Assembly (NCBI RefSeq): GCF_006352475.1
Contig: NZ_VCMZ01000001.1
Location: 3,782,001-3,846,000, forward strand
DNA length: 64,000 nucleotides
Source of the DNA: Acinetobacter pullicarnis
Lineage (GTDB): Bacteria > Pseudomonadota > Gammaproteobacteria > Pseudomonadales > Moraxellaceae
Direction of reading: 5' to 3'
Positions 7,820 to 16,009 of this stretch are shown here, piece after piece (positions within the stretch are counted from its first letter, which is position 1; each line of letters opens with the position of its first letter). The notes under the pieces are model-generated. The model worked only from the letters and a program-made list of their open reading frames with translations. It searched no databases and was not told the origin of the DNA. A program made the position numbers and the translations under genes.

Positions 7820-9298
7820 TTAATGGTCATGAGTAGCGCCAGATTTACCTAGCTCTGCTTTCAATAAATAAGAATTACCTGCTGCATAAATCTGGCCTGC
7901 TTGTAAGCCTGATTTAACTTCAACAAAGCCATTATATTTGTCACCTAACTCTAAAGGTCGCGCTTCAAAATCATTACCAACACGAATAAATACCACATCC
8001 CAATCACGGAAATTCTGTAAAGCATCCTCACGAACGACCATAGCTTTCATACTTTGATTTTCAAAGATATTCGCTGTAATTAACTGACCTGAACGCCATT
8101 TAAATTGGTTCGCAATTTCAATAAAAACTTGTGCTGTACGTGTTTTAGGATCTATCACATCACTCACATATTTGATCTTTCCTAAAGCCTCTCCAGTTTC
8201 AGATTGAGCTTGCGATTTAACCGTAACTTTGCCATTTAAATTAATCGCATTCAGCTTATCCGCTGGTACATTAACAACTGCAAGTAACTGTGAAGTATTG
8301 GCGATTTTAAATAGTGGTGAAGATGGGGTGACATTGGAACCAACAGCACCCAATACCTGTAAAACTGTACCAGACATTGCTGCTCTAACCTCAATCGTTC
8401 CATTGCCTGAACCACCATAAGAGCTAATTAAATTATTTAATTCATTGGCACGGGTCTGAGCATCATCAAATTCACGCTTAGCGTTGATATAATCCACTTC
8501 TGGTGAAACACGCTTTTGGAATAATGCACGCTCTTGTTCCACCTTTTTACGTGTAAATTGCAAATTATCCATCGCAATAGAACGCTCAGCATTTAAACGG
8601 ATTAGGTCTTGGCTTTGAACTGTTGCCAATAAATCACCTTGACTAACTTTATCTCCAATTGTCCGATAAGTTCTAATTAAAGTACCATTTGCTTTTGGTG
8701 TGATAAAGCTTTCAAAATTATCAGGAAATTTGAGTTCTCCTTTTAACTCAAGTGCATTTTCAAACATCATGGGTTCAACTTTAAGAAGCTCTAAACCACT
8801 ACTTTTGATACTGCTATCAGGCATGGTGACTCGACCTTCTTTGGTGTCCCATTTCCAACTATGCTTTTTACCTTGATAATCAACATTGATGACCATCAAA
8901 AATGAGTGAGGTTCGTACAGTACTTCGTTACCAATCAGATAATCACTTTCTGGCTTAAAAGTAATCGTCTGTTCTGCATCTAATCGCTTAATATAAATAT
9001 TGGCATTTATTTCACTTGGTTTAAGTGGCTTATCCTTGAAATATCCATAAACACGTAGATGTGGCTCAACACCTTCTTCAAAAATTTTAACTTCAGCTGC
9101 AAAATCACCATCACGGTATAAGCGTCCACCATGAGGTCCTTTTTCATCACCAGCAACAGCAACGTTATCTTCAACTTGTTCTGCATTTTCAGAGGAAGAT
9201 GATGATTTATTCCCTGTTTTGTACCAAGCCAAAGCACAGAGAACAACAAGTAAAGCAATAATGCCTGTAGCGATTAAAGTATTAGTTGGTTTATTCAT
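7820..9298 (-). CDS. czcB: RND periplasmic adaptor, CzcB type
   Basis: A 492-residue membrane-fusion (adaptor) protein. An N-terminal helix (about 8-26) anchors it. An extra domain of the CzcB group follows (GPHGGRLYRDGDF, about residues 53-155). Then come the barrel-sandwich/lipoyl halves (about 190-230 and 300-335) around a coiled-coil hairpin (about 230-290), and the beta-barrel and membrane-proximal domains to the end. The C-terminus finishes GATHDH, with a small His tail. It links CzcA in the inner membrane to CzcC in the outer membrane and probably hands metal to the pump. It lies 11 bases after czcC and 12 before czcA, with ribosome site AAGGGC. Confidence 0.93.
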   Translation of the reverse strand: MNKPTNTLIATGIIALLVVLCALAWYKTGNKSSSSSENAEQVEDNVAVAGDEKGPHGGRLYRDGDFAAEVKIFEEGVEPHLRVYGYFKDKPLKPSEINANIYIKRLDAEQTITFKPESDYLIGNEVLYEPHSFLMVINVDYQGKKHSWKWDTKEGRVTMPDSSIKSSGLELLKVEPMMFENALELKGELKFPDNFESFITPKANGTLIRTYRTIGDKVSQGDLLATVQSQDLIRLNAERSIAMDNLQFTRKKVEQERALFQKRVSPEVDYINAKREFDDAQTRANELNNLISSYGGSGNGTIEVRAAMSGTVLQVLGAVGSNVTPSSPLFKIANTSQLLAVVNVPADKLNAINLNGKVTVKSQAQSETGEALGKIKYVSDVIDPKTRTAQVFIEIANQFKWRSGQLITANIFENQSMKAMVVREDALQNFRDWDVVFIRVGNDFEARPLELGDKYNGFVEVKSGLQAGQIYAAGNSYLLKAELGKSGATHDH

Positions 9299-9309
9299 AT
9301 TCTTAGCCC

Positions 9310-10509
9310 TTATTCCTGATCCAAATGCGTGACATAGTTGCGTTCAACTTCTGCAATCTGATTTTGCAAAGCCAACCAAAGATCGAAACGGGCAAGATGT
9401 TTGTCTAACCAAATTTGCTTAATACTATTAAATTCCAATAGAGAAATTTTCCCTGCCTGATAGCCCATTTCAGCAATTCGCAAACTTTCTTTAGTTGCTG
9501 GTAATAGCACTTGGTCATACTGTTTAATCGCATCAATTAAACTTGAAACTTCAATGTTTTTATTTTCCAGTTCAATTTTTGAATTACGATTGATCAGTTC
9601 TGAACGTGTCTCAGCATTGGACTGCTCAGCTTGTGCCAATGCAATATTGCCTTGATTCCGATTAAAGATTGAAAGCGGAATTGATGTGGAAACTAAAAAT
9701 ACTTTGTCGTTGGTTTCCTGATAATTTCTGACACCAACACCTACAGTAATGTCTGGCAGTGCTTCCTTTTTTGCCAGTTCAAGTTGAGTTTGTGTAAGTT
9801 GTTTTTTAAGCGTTGCTTCCTGCTCAATTAAACTAATCCTGTCAGAAAAATTAAAGGACAAAGGAATTTCAATAGCCTTATTTGGAAGAACAGAAGCAAA
9901 TTTTGAACATAGATTTTTTTGAAAATTAATCCTTTTCTGCTCATTTTGATAACGTAATTTAGACTCAGAGGAAAGTGCTGAACTCAATTTCACTTCAGAT
10001 TGAATGACTCGGCCATATTTGAGCCTTTCATTTAAGACATTTGCTTGCCTTGAACTTAGTTTACTTTCAGCGTCAAAAATTTCAGAACGCTGTGAAGCAA
10101 CATACCAATTTGCCATACATACACGCAAATCTGCTTTAAGCTCTGCCTGTCTTTTGATGATTTCAAACTGATTGTTATTACCTTTGAACACAGCCAACTG
10201 CTTGCGTAAAGCAAGTTTATTGTTCAAAGGGATATCTTGAGAAAGACCAAGTAAGGTTGTTGGTCCATCAAGATCTTTGAGTTTTGAGTTGCCGAGATTA
10301 TCCAATTCAACATTAAAAGCTGGATTGTTCAATCGTCCTGCAAATTTCTGATTCACTTCATAAGCTTGCTGCGATTGTTGCAAACTCTTTAAAAGTAAAT
10401 CATTTGAAATTACCTGTTGTTGTAGCTCTGCATATTTTGTTTCTGCAAACAAATGTGATGTTGATGCTATCAATCCGCAGGTGAGTAATACCTGATATTT
10501 TTTAGACAT
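9310..10509 (-). CDS. czcC: outer-membrane efflux channel, CzcC type
   Basis: A 399-residue TolC-like outer-membrane factor with a signal peptide (ending near LFAE, residue 23) and two outer-membrane-efflux repeats rich in Gln-Asn-Ala helices (about 40-210 and 220-395). Length and position immediately upstream of czcB and czcA match the CzcC family. It forms the exit duct of the tripartite pump. The gene is separated from the upstream His-rich small gene by 47 bases that hold a 12-bp inverted repeat, which could modulate how much czcC message is made. No lipobox cysteine is evident, unlike many CusC proteins. Confidence 0.92.
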   Translation of the reverse strand: MSKKYQVLLTCGLIASTSHLFAETKYAELQQQVISNDLLLKSLQQSQQAYEVNQKFAGRLNNPAFNVELDNLGNSKLKDLDGPTTLLGLSQDIPLNNKLALRKQLAVFKGNNNQFEIIKRQAELKADLRVCMANWYVASQRSEIFDAESKLSSRQANVLNERLKYGRVIQSEVKLSSALSSESKLRYQNEQKRINFQKNLCSKFASVLPNKAIEIPLSFNFSDRISLIEQEATLKKQLTQTQLELAKKEALPDITVGVGVRNYQETNDKVFLVSTSIPLSIFNRNQGNIALAQAEQSNAETRSELINRNSKIELENKNIEVSSLIDAIKQYDQVLLPATKESLRIAEMGYQAGKISLLEFNSIKQIWLDKHLARFDLWLALQNQIAEVERNYVTHLDQE

Positions 10510-10517
10510 GACTATAC

Positions 10518-10551
10518 CTATACAAAAAAATGAAAAATATTTTTTGTATAG
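10518..10551 (-). promoter_or_regulatory. AT-rich intercistronic stem-loop before czcC
   Basis: A perfect 12-bp inverted repeat, CTATACAAAAAA at 10518-10529 and its complement at 10540-10551, with a 10-base loop. It lies between the stop of the His-rich small gene (10557) and the czcC start (10509). The czcC ribosome-binding region is close to or within the base of the stem, so it may affect translation or mRNA processing. A dimeric-protein operator is another possibility. Confidence 0.5.
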
Positions 10552-10556
10552 TTAAA

Positions 10557-11006
10557 TCAATTTCTTAGAACAATAAGATCTTTCGTAAAAGTATAAGAGT
10601 TACAAAGATAGAGAACTTTTTTCCTGAGCTCAAAAGATCGAATTGGTCTTTCAAATAAACTTAGAAATAATAGGATTAAAGGGAAGGCAAAACTGAGAAT
10701 AAATATCGGATCTATAGATACATGATCATCAGCTTGTATCGGTTTAACTGAATGATGAAATGGAGCTTCATCATAACTTTTCCAATTATGGTTTTTATTA
10801 TCATTTACTGAAGCTTTTTGATCATCTTCATGATGAACTAAAGACCACTGGCTTGAGTCTTCTGATTCAACAGAGATACTAACTTCGTGATGATGATCTA
10901 TATTTTTTGCTATTACTGGCGTCCACGTATAAATCCCCGTCGTTGTTATCGTAAACAAAAACAGGACAAATACGAGCATAAGTTGTGTGAACTTATTGGT
11001 TGCCAT
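10557..11006 (-). CDS. small His-rich membrane protein, upstream of czcC
   Basis: A 149-residue protein with an N-terminal hydrophobic helix (about 8-27), a periplasmic-looking loop rich in His, Asp and Glu (IDHHHEV, VHHEDDQ, APFHHSV, QADDH), a second helix (about 100-118) and a basic cytoplasmic-type end (RPIRSFELRKK). It shares its layout with the 122-residue protein after czcA. A metal-binding role beside the pump is likely from composition and context, but no family is recognised with certainty. The start ATG lacks a strong ribosome site nearby. The 132-base gap upstream to the next gene holds no clear terminator, so both may belong to one transcript. Confidence 0.7.
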   Translation of the reverse strand: MATNKFTQLMLVFVLFLFTITTTGIYTWTPVIAKNIDHHHEVSISVESEDSSQWSLVHHEDDQKASVNDNKNHNWKSYDEAPFHHSVKPIQADDHVSIDPIFILSFAFPLILLFLSLFERPIRSFELRKKVLYLCNSYTFTKDLIVLRN

Positions 11007-11138
11007 AAATCAAAAACACTCTTGAGAGTAATAGAAGCATAATAGATTGAGCTTGGAATGTAAATTTCCTTCTACCCAATCCAACCAACTTAAAAATAAT
11101 CAATAAATAATTCAACAATTTAAATAAAAAAAGATTAT

Positions 11139-11423
11139 TTAAAACGCCTGTCTTTCGAACTCGTCCATCATTTCAACAATAAATCTATGATAATAATCAA
11201 TTTTAGCATCACTCAATTTTACATTTTCTTGCATCATCTGTTCTTCAGATTGTTTTAATGTCATCGCATGCTCTATATTTTCTTTATTTTGCACATTGAA
11301 AGAAGATGTATCATTTTTGCTTATATTTTCTTCCTGTACAATATCTTGGGAAAATGAAGGTACTGAAATTAATAGTGTAGCTAATACAAAAATATATCTT
11401 AAAGCAAAGTTTATTGAAGGCAT
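11139..11423 (-). CDS. small secreted protein, first gene of the metal operon
   Basis: A 94-residue protein starting at the ATG at 11423; a TTG six codons earlier gives a poorer signal peptide. It has a hydrophobic signal sequence (about residues 8-20) with a cleavage-like SFSQ site. A hydrophilic, acidic and Gln/Met-containing helical part follows (MTLKQSEEQMMQENVKL, DYYHRFIVEMMDEFERQ). Several methionines and a histidine could bind metal, but no standard motif is present and I do not recognise the family. It is divergent from the response-regulator gene with a CusR-type operator 64 bases before its start, so it is probably the first product induced by metal. Confidence 0.65.
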   Translation of the reverse strand: MPSINFALRYIFVLATLLISVPSFSQDIVQEENISKNDTSSFNVQNKENIEHAMTLKQSEEQMMQENVKLSDAKIDYYHRFIVEMMDEFERQAF

Positions 11424-11486
11424 GACTAAGTATCGACTCAAATAAATAAAATTCTAAATCGGTAAAGTCAACATATTACGGTCTTA

Positions 11487-11508
11487 AAAATTACAATTTT
11501 GTCATTTA
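11487..11508. promoter_or_regulatory. CusR/CopR-type operator in the divergent promoter region
   Basis: The 22-base site has the form AAAATTACAA-TT-TTGTCATTTA, matching the known CusR box (AAAATGACAA, two bases, TTGTCATTTT) at all but two positions. It lies between the minus-strand metal operon (start 11423) and the response-regulator gene (start 11569). A TAAAAT at 11533-11538 could be the -10 for the regulator, and a TAATAT on the opposite strand could serve the operon. Likely function: activation of both directions by the phosphorylated regulator encoded next door. Confidence 0.8.
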
Positions 11509-11568
11509 TCTCATCTTCATTTCATTTGAAGGTAAAATGAGAATTCGTCAAATCGAGGTATTAAGATT

Positions 11569-12237
11569 ATGCGTATTCTTCTTGTGGAAGATGAAAAAAA
11601 AACAGGTGGATATTTGCAAAAAGGATTAACAGAAGCTGGCTACATGACTGATTGGGTTGAAGATGGTGTGTCAGGATTACATCATGCCATGACAGAAAAT
11701 TATGAGCTTATTATATTAGATGTCATGCTTCCGAAACTAGATGGTTGGAAAATTCTCGTTGAGTTACGTAAGTCTAATGCCACATTACCAATACTCTTTT
11801 TAACAGCACGAGATCAAATAGAAGACCGTGTTAAGGGTTTAGAATTGGGTGCAGATGATTATCTCATTAAACCTTTTGCCTTTGCTGAACTTCTTGCCCG
11901 TATTAAAACTTTACTTAGAAGAGGAACACTAAAAGAAGAAGCTACTTTTTTGGTTATCGCTGACTTACATTTAGATTTAATGAAACGCAGAGTAATACGC
12001 TCAGGGAAACGAATTGACTTAACAGCAAAAGAGTTCGCTCTCTTAGAATTATTTATGCGTCGCCAAGGCGAAGTTTTACCAAAATCACTTATTGCCTCTT
12101 TAATTTGGGACATGAATTTCGATAGTGATACTAATGTTGTTGAAGTTGCAATTCGTCGTTTACGAAGTAAAATTGATCAAGATTTCAGTAGAAAACTCAT
12201 TCAAAACATTAGAGGAATGGGCTATGTCTTGTATTAG
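11569..12237 (+). CDS. heavy-metal response regulator (CusR/CopR/CzcR class)
   Basis: A 222-residue OmpR/PhoB-type response regulator. The receiver domain (1-115) has the acidic pocket at EDE (7-9), the phosphate acceptor D51 in LDVMLP, and K101. The DNA-binding winged helix (about 128-222) carries the class-typical [20 protein letters not shown] and ends IRGMGYVLY, as in CusR, CopR and CzcR. It is co-transcribed with its sensor kinase eight bases downstream and has GAGG ten bases before the ATG. The CusR-type boxes at 11487-11508 and 14366-14389 are probably its targets. Whether its signal is Cu/Ag or Zn/Cd/Co is not clear: operator type suggests the former, the RND pump type the latter. Confidence 0.92.
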   Translation: MRILLVEDEKKTGGYLQKGLTEAGYMTDWVEDGVSGLHHAMTENYELIILDVMLPKLDGWKILVELRKSNATLPILFLTARDQIEDRVKGLELGADDYLIKPFAFAELLARIKTLLRRGTLKEEATFLVIADLHLDLMKRRVIRSGKRIDLTAKEFALLELFMRRQGEVLPKSLIASLIWDMNFDSDTNVVEVAIRRLRSKIDQDFSRKLIQNIRGMGYVLY

Positions 12238-12245
12238 AGTTAAAA

Positions 12246-13640
12246 ATGTCACTTAAGTTTTTTACTTCAATCAGTTTTAGAATTAGTATTCTTTCAATTG
12301 TTTTTACAATTCTAGTGCTCATCATCATGGGGGTTGTCATTCACCAACATGTAATTTCTCACTTCTCTGAACAAAATAAGAAACAAATTGAGGGAAAACT
12401 CCAACTGATTGACTCGCTATTGTCAAACAAGCCAAAAAGTTTTCAAAATGATCTTAATAGTGTATTAATTGGGCATGATAATCTTATTGTTCAAATCCAA
12501 TCTCAATCAAAGCAAACCATCTACCAAACTCAGCATCATAAATTAGATATACAAAACTTTGTTCAAACATCTGACTCACCACTAGTAAATTGGTATGACA
12601 ACAACAAAATATATCAAGGAATTATCGTTAAACGAATATTAAACATTGATGGAACACCTCAAAATATTCATATTATTTTAGCAATGGAAGTGAGTGAAAA
12701 CTTTAGGTTTTTACATTTTTTTAAACAACAATTACTGCTCATTGGAGTGATTGGCACATTTGCTTTACTGCTTTTCGGCTGGTTAGCAACATGGAGTGGA
12801 TTGAAGCCTCTTCGAAAAATGGCAATTATTGTCAAAAATATTTCCGCAAAAAACCTATCCGAACGAATAGAATTAGTAAATATACCCAATGAGTTAATTC
12901 CTTTAGCAAAATCTTTTAACGACATGTTATTACGACTTGAGATTTCTATAGAGAAATTGTCTAGCTTTTCCAGTGATCTGGCACATGAGATACGTACGCC
13001 TATCAATAATTTAATGATGCAAACTCAGGTAAGTTTAACTAAGCAACGTAATAGTGATGAGTATCGTGAAGTTCTTTTCTCTAATTTAGAGGAATATGAG
13101 CGATTAGCAAAAATGGTTTCTGATATGTTGTTTTTAGCTAAGGCAGAAAATGGCATAAATCTCAAAAATCTTAAAGTTATTTCTCTAGAAAAAGAAATAG
13201 CAAAGCTTTTGGAATTCTATGATGCTTTTGCTTCCGAAAAAACAATTGAAATGAAACAAACAGGTCATGGAAAAGCGCTAGTAGATCCTACAATTATCAG
13301 AAGAGCATTTAGTAACTTAATTTCAAATGCACTTAAATACGGAGAACCAAACTCAACTTTATGTATAGAACTCATCCAAGAGACCGAAGAGTGCTATGTT
13401 CTTATAAAAAATGAAATATCCCCAGACATGCAAAATTTATCACAGGATGAACTTGAACGTTTTTTTGATAGATTTTATAGACTTGACTTTGCTAGACAAA
13501 GAATAATAGATGGAACAGGTCTTGGGCTTGCTATCACTCGCTCAATTTTTAAAATGCACCACGCCTCAATTTCTGTTCGGATTGAACAACAATATATTAT
13601 TTTTGAAATCATATTCCCCACTATAAATCAATCGAACTAA
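12246..13640 (+). CDS. heavy-metal sensor histidine kinase
   Basis: A 464-residue membrane kinase. The first membrane helix is at about 14-33 and a periplasmic sensor region of about 125 residues follows, with scattered His (GHDN, TQHHKL). The second helix is at about 163-184, then HAMP (about 185-237), dimerisation/phosphorylation domain with H247 in DLAHEIRTPINN, and the ATPase domain with N-box FSNLISNALKYG and G-box DGTGLGLAI. Architecture and sequence are those of the heavy-metal sensor kinase group (CusS, CopS, CzcS). It should phosphorylate the adjacent regulator when metal rises in the periplasm. No second terminator-like signal is seen right after it; the next sequence is AT-rich with only weak small open frames. 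Confidence 0.92.
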   Translation: MSLKFFTSISFRISILSIVFTILVLIIMGVVIHQHVISHFSEQNKKQIEGKLQLIDSLLSNKPKSFQNDLNSVLIGHDNLIVQIQSQSKQTIYQTQHHKLDIQNFVQTSDSPLVNWYDNNKIYQGIIVKRILNIDGTPQNIHIILAMEVSENFRFLHFFKQQLLLIGVIGTFALLLFGWLATWSGLKPLRKMAIIVKNISAKNLSERIELVNIPNELIPLAKSFNDMLLRLEISIEKLSSFSSDLAHEIRTPINNLMMQTQVSLTKQRNSDEYREVLFSNLEEYERLAKMVSDMLFLAKAENGINLKNLKVISLEKEIAKLLEFYDAFASEKTIEMKQTGHGKALVDPTIIRRAFSNLISNALKYGEPNSTLCIELIQETEECYVLIKNEISPDMQNLSQDELERFFDRFYRLDFARQRIIDGTGLGLAITRSIFKMHHASISVRIEQQYIIFEIIFPTINQSN

Positions 13641-14122
13641 ATTGTCATTTTCATGTACAGTAAATGTCTTTCTCTGACGTTTAAAATGTAATGATTCTAA
13701 TTCAGAGTAAATAGGTCTACAGATGCAACATAAATTCTCTCTCAATCAAATACAACAGTATCAAATTACCTATATTAATTTCAAAAGCATAGTGCCATTA
13801 AACCCCCTAGAAAGTAAAAATAAATTTTATTATATACAGCTCCATTCATACCAATTAAAAAACTCAAAGGATATTCTGGAAGATTCAAATTCTGGCTTTT
13901 GCTTTTTTTTGGCTTAATATTAATTTTTTAATATTTCAATGGTTTATGAATGAAAATTTTGACAGGCATGGCTTTTAAGCCCTCACATTCAAAAAATGCA
14001 ATAAAGAAGTTGATAAATGCTTTTCTTTATCAAGACCTACCATTGCTAAAAATACATTTATATTATTTTTCACTGATGCATCTTGAATATTATAGAGAGC
14101 ATTTAGCAACTTTAATTAATAA
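13641..14122. other. AT-rich gap after the sensor kinase, with two weak small open frames
   Basis: About 480 bases of AT-rich sequence. Two short plus-strand frames exist: 13723-13917 (64 residues, AGG seven bases before its ATG) and 13950-14135 (61 residues, basic, ending inside the stem of the following terminator). Neither has recognisable domains or convincing codon use, so I do not call them genes. A single CusR-type half-site (TTGTCATTTT) follows the kinase stop near 13645-13654, with no matching left half. Confidence 0.4.
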
Positions 14123-14146
14123 AAAACCCTACTGATGTAGGGTTTT
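14123..14146. terminator. bidirectional terminator hairpin
   Basis: AAAACCCTAC at 14123-14132 pairs with GTAGGGTTTT at 14137-14146 across a 4-base loop. A and T runs on both sides let it work in both directions. On the minus strand it lies just after the 50-residue peptide gene (stop at 14149). Confidence 0.85.
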
Positions 14147-14148
14147 AA

Positions 14149-14301
14149 TCATTTACATGTGCAATTAGTAGATTTATTTTTAATCATTTCCTGATTTTCT
14201 TTTATATTTTTTTCTAAAAATATTAATCCTCCATCGGCATAACTAAATCCTGAAAATACGATACCAATACTAATTGAGATTATTTGAATTAATTTAACCA
14301 T
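14149..14301 (-). CDS. 50-residue secreted peptide with C-terminal Cys-Thr-Cys, behind a CusR-type box
   Basis: A small gene read directly from the sequence: ATG at 14301, TGA at 14149-14151. The product begins MVKLIQIISISIGIVFSG, has a signal-peptidase-I site after SYA (residues 20-22), and gives a mature peptide of about 28 residues that starts DGGLIFLEKN and ends STNCTCK. The mature part is charged and helical, with two cysteines spaced CxC at the end, a possible soft-metal ligand pair. A perfect CusR-type palindrome lies 65 bases upstream, a TATTAT follows that box as a possible -10, and a strong terminator follows the stop. This makes a complete one-gene unit. The ribosome site is weak. 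I know of no named family; translation is unproven, but signal peptide, operator and terminator together support it. Confidence 0.65.
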   Translation of the reverse strand: MVKLIQIISISIGIVFSGFSYADGGLIFLEKNIKENQEMIKNKSTNCTCK

Positions 14302-14365
14302 AACTATATATCCATGCTTATTAAAGCCATATTATGATTTGGATATCTAGACATAATACTGACCA

Positions 14366-14389
14366 TGAAATGACAATTTTGTCATTTCA
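14366..14389. promoter_or_regulatory. perfect CusR/CopR-type operator palindrome
   Basis: TGAAATGACAA at 14366-14376 and its exact reverse complement at 14379-14389 are separated by TT. The core equals the published CusR box (ATGACAA, two bases, TTGTCAT). It lies upstream of the 50-residue peptide gene on the minus strand. It is a better match than the box in the divergent promoter and is probably bound by the response regulator encoded at 11569-12237. Confidence 0.82.
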
Positions 14390-14563
14390 GATTGGCATCT
14401 AATTTTTAATAAGTGGTGTGATAAGTACTTTGCTTAAAGTAAACATGTGATAAGAATATCACAATAGCTATTTTTCTAGACTTATGGAAAACTCCTGATG
14501 AGTATGTGTAGTTTACCAAGTTAAAGTCTCCACTTTTATCAGCACACATCAAAAGCTATCTTT

Positions 14564-16009
14564 TTAAATCTCGTGTGTTTTTGGCAACCAATAAGAATGA
14601 TTCTGCAATGAAATAGTATATCCATCATCAGTTTCTGTAATCATCTCAAATTTGACCTTTAGAGACTCCACATAAGGTAAATTATGAAAATACCTTAAGC
14701 CATTTTTAACCCAACTCAATACATCTTCTTTTTTATCCAAAGGCTTATCTATCAACTCAATTATTTCTTTCTCTACTTTTTGCTTTCGTTTCTCATTAAA
14801 GTTTTTTGATTTTTTAAAAGCCACATAATCTATAGATGTATCAAATTTTTTATTTAAAAAATTAATGAACCCTGTTAGTGCAGCAGCCTGACCAGAAAAG
14901 TCGATAAGATAGGCTTTTACATGGTCTAAGTTAGGTAATGTAGCTCCCGATGCACAAACATAGTGCATAAGAGCAACCGCAGGCTTTATTGCCAGTTTTA
15001 TTGAACGGATACTGGTCTTTCCATTTTTCATTTTTATATCAAGTTCACTTTTATAGGACATAACAACATCATAAGCTGTAGAGGACTGAGGAAGGCTTAA
15101 AATCAATTTTTCGATCTGATCCCGTTGAGAGCAAAAATCTTTATCCGCTAATACAGCCTTAATATGATGGACTTCATCTAGCCAATATGTAACCAACTCA
15201 AATTTTCTAAGTCCACTGGTTCTTAAAACAGCCAATAACTGTTCTGCTGTAGGAATTGCGTCAGTCCATAATTCTTCGGTTTTTATAAAAAAATGGGTAT
15301 GTTTATTGACATATAGGGCTGCTTTATTTGCACCCACTTTATCTTCTAACCAAAGTAAATATTGCTCATATTGAACCTTTAAACGTGGGGATTGGAATAC
15401 TTTAATATTTCGTCTAGCTTTCTCCCATAAATTCTTATGCCAGTAACAGTTATCACATAGATCAGGACAGCCTGCTGGTATCATGACATCACACTGTTTG
15501 CATTTCTTTTTGGCGTTATTCCTACATTTTTTACAAATCTTAGTCCCTGTATCATCTTGCTCTAATAAGCGATATTTATGACAAGAGGGGCATGTTTCAT
15601 AATCTCTAGTAGAACATTTTGGACATACCCTTAAATCATCACCAAATCGTGAAATATGCGTCAATTTTTGTGATGGTGTATCACACCTCTCACAACGCTC
15701 AATTGGGCGAAAATAAACAGAACAGCTATTACAAACTACACCATATTCGGTGAGTGTCCCTATCGGCTTATTGGTTTGATTACAGCGAATACAAGGTTGT
15801 TTTTTGATACACTCATTACAAATTGCCTGATCATCATTTTTTGGCAATCGAGCATATTCACCACATTTTGGACAAGCTCTTTTTTTAAAAATTCGGGCAT
15901 AACAAGTTGAACAATACTTATCGCCCTTATATCTTTTTTTGAATTTATCTATATCAGCCCTGTCACAGCCACTACAGCATTGTTCATGGGGCAATTGAGC
16001 TAAAGTCAC
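14564..16009 (-). CDS. tniE: transposition protein TniE, zinc-ribbon array protein
   Basis: A 481-residue protein, last of the five transposition genes. Its first about 195 residues contain twelve CxxC motifs (CSGC, CSTC, CPKC, CNEC, CIRC, CNSC, CERC, CPKC, CPSC, CKKC, CKQC, CDNC), enough for six zinc ribbons in series. The remaining 285 residues are helical and resemble in texture the DNA-binding part of tyrosine recombinases, but no catalytic Arg-His-Tyr set is present. It starts at a GTG with a strong ribosome site (AAAGGGGG) and overlaps the end of tniD by 26 bases, so the two are translationally coupled. In AbaR-type transposons a gene at this place is called tniE; its role is not established. 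It does not look like Tn7 TnsE. A target-DNA recognition role is inference. Confidence 0.75.
   Translation of the reverse strand: MTLAQLPHEQCCSGCDRADIDKFKKRYKGDKYCSTCYARIFKKRACPKCGEYARLPKNDDQAICNECIKKQPCIRCNQTNKPIGTLTEYGVVCNSCSVYFRPIERCERCDTPSQKLTHISRFGDDLRVCPKCSTRDYETCPSCHKYRLLEQDDTGTKICKKCRNNAKKKCKQCDVMIPAGCPDLCDNCYWHKNLWEKARRNIKVFQSPRLKVQYEQYLLWLEDKVGANKAALYVNKHTHFFIKTEELWTDAIPTAEQLLAVLRTSGLRKFELVTYWLDEVHHIKAVLADKDFCSQRDQIEKLILSLPQSSTAYDVVMSYKSELDIKMKNGKTSIRSIKLAIKPAVALMHYVCASGATLPNLDHVKAYLIDFSGQAAALTGFINFLNKKFDTSIDYVAFKKSKNFNEKRKQKVEKEIIELIDKPLDKKEDVLSWVKNGLRYFHNLPYVESLKVKFEMITETDDGYTISLQNHSYWLPKTHEI

Noticed and set aside
13645-13654. A third CusR box after the sensor kinase
   Set aside because: Only the right half TTGTCATTTT is present; the left half is absent, so a chance match is likely.
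13723-14135. Two small proteins (64 and 61 residues) after the sensor kinase
   Set aside because: No domain, weak start signals, and the second ends within a terminator stem. Kept only as a note on the gap.
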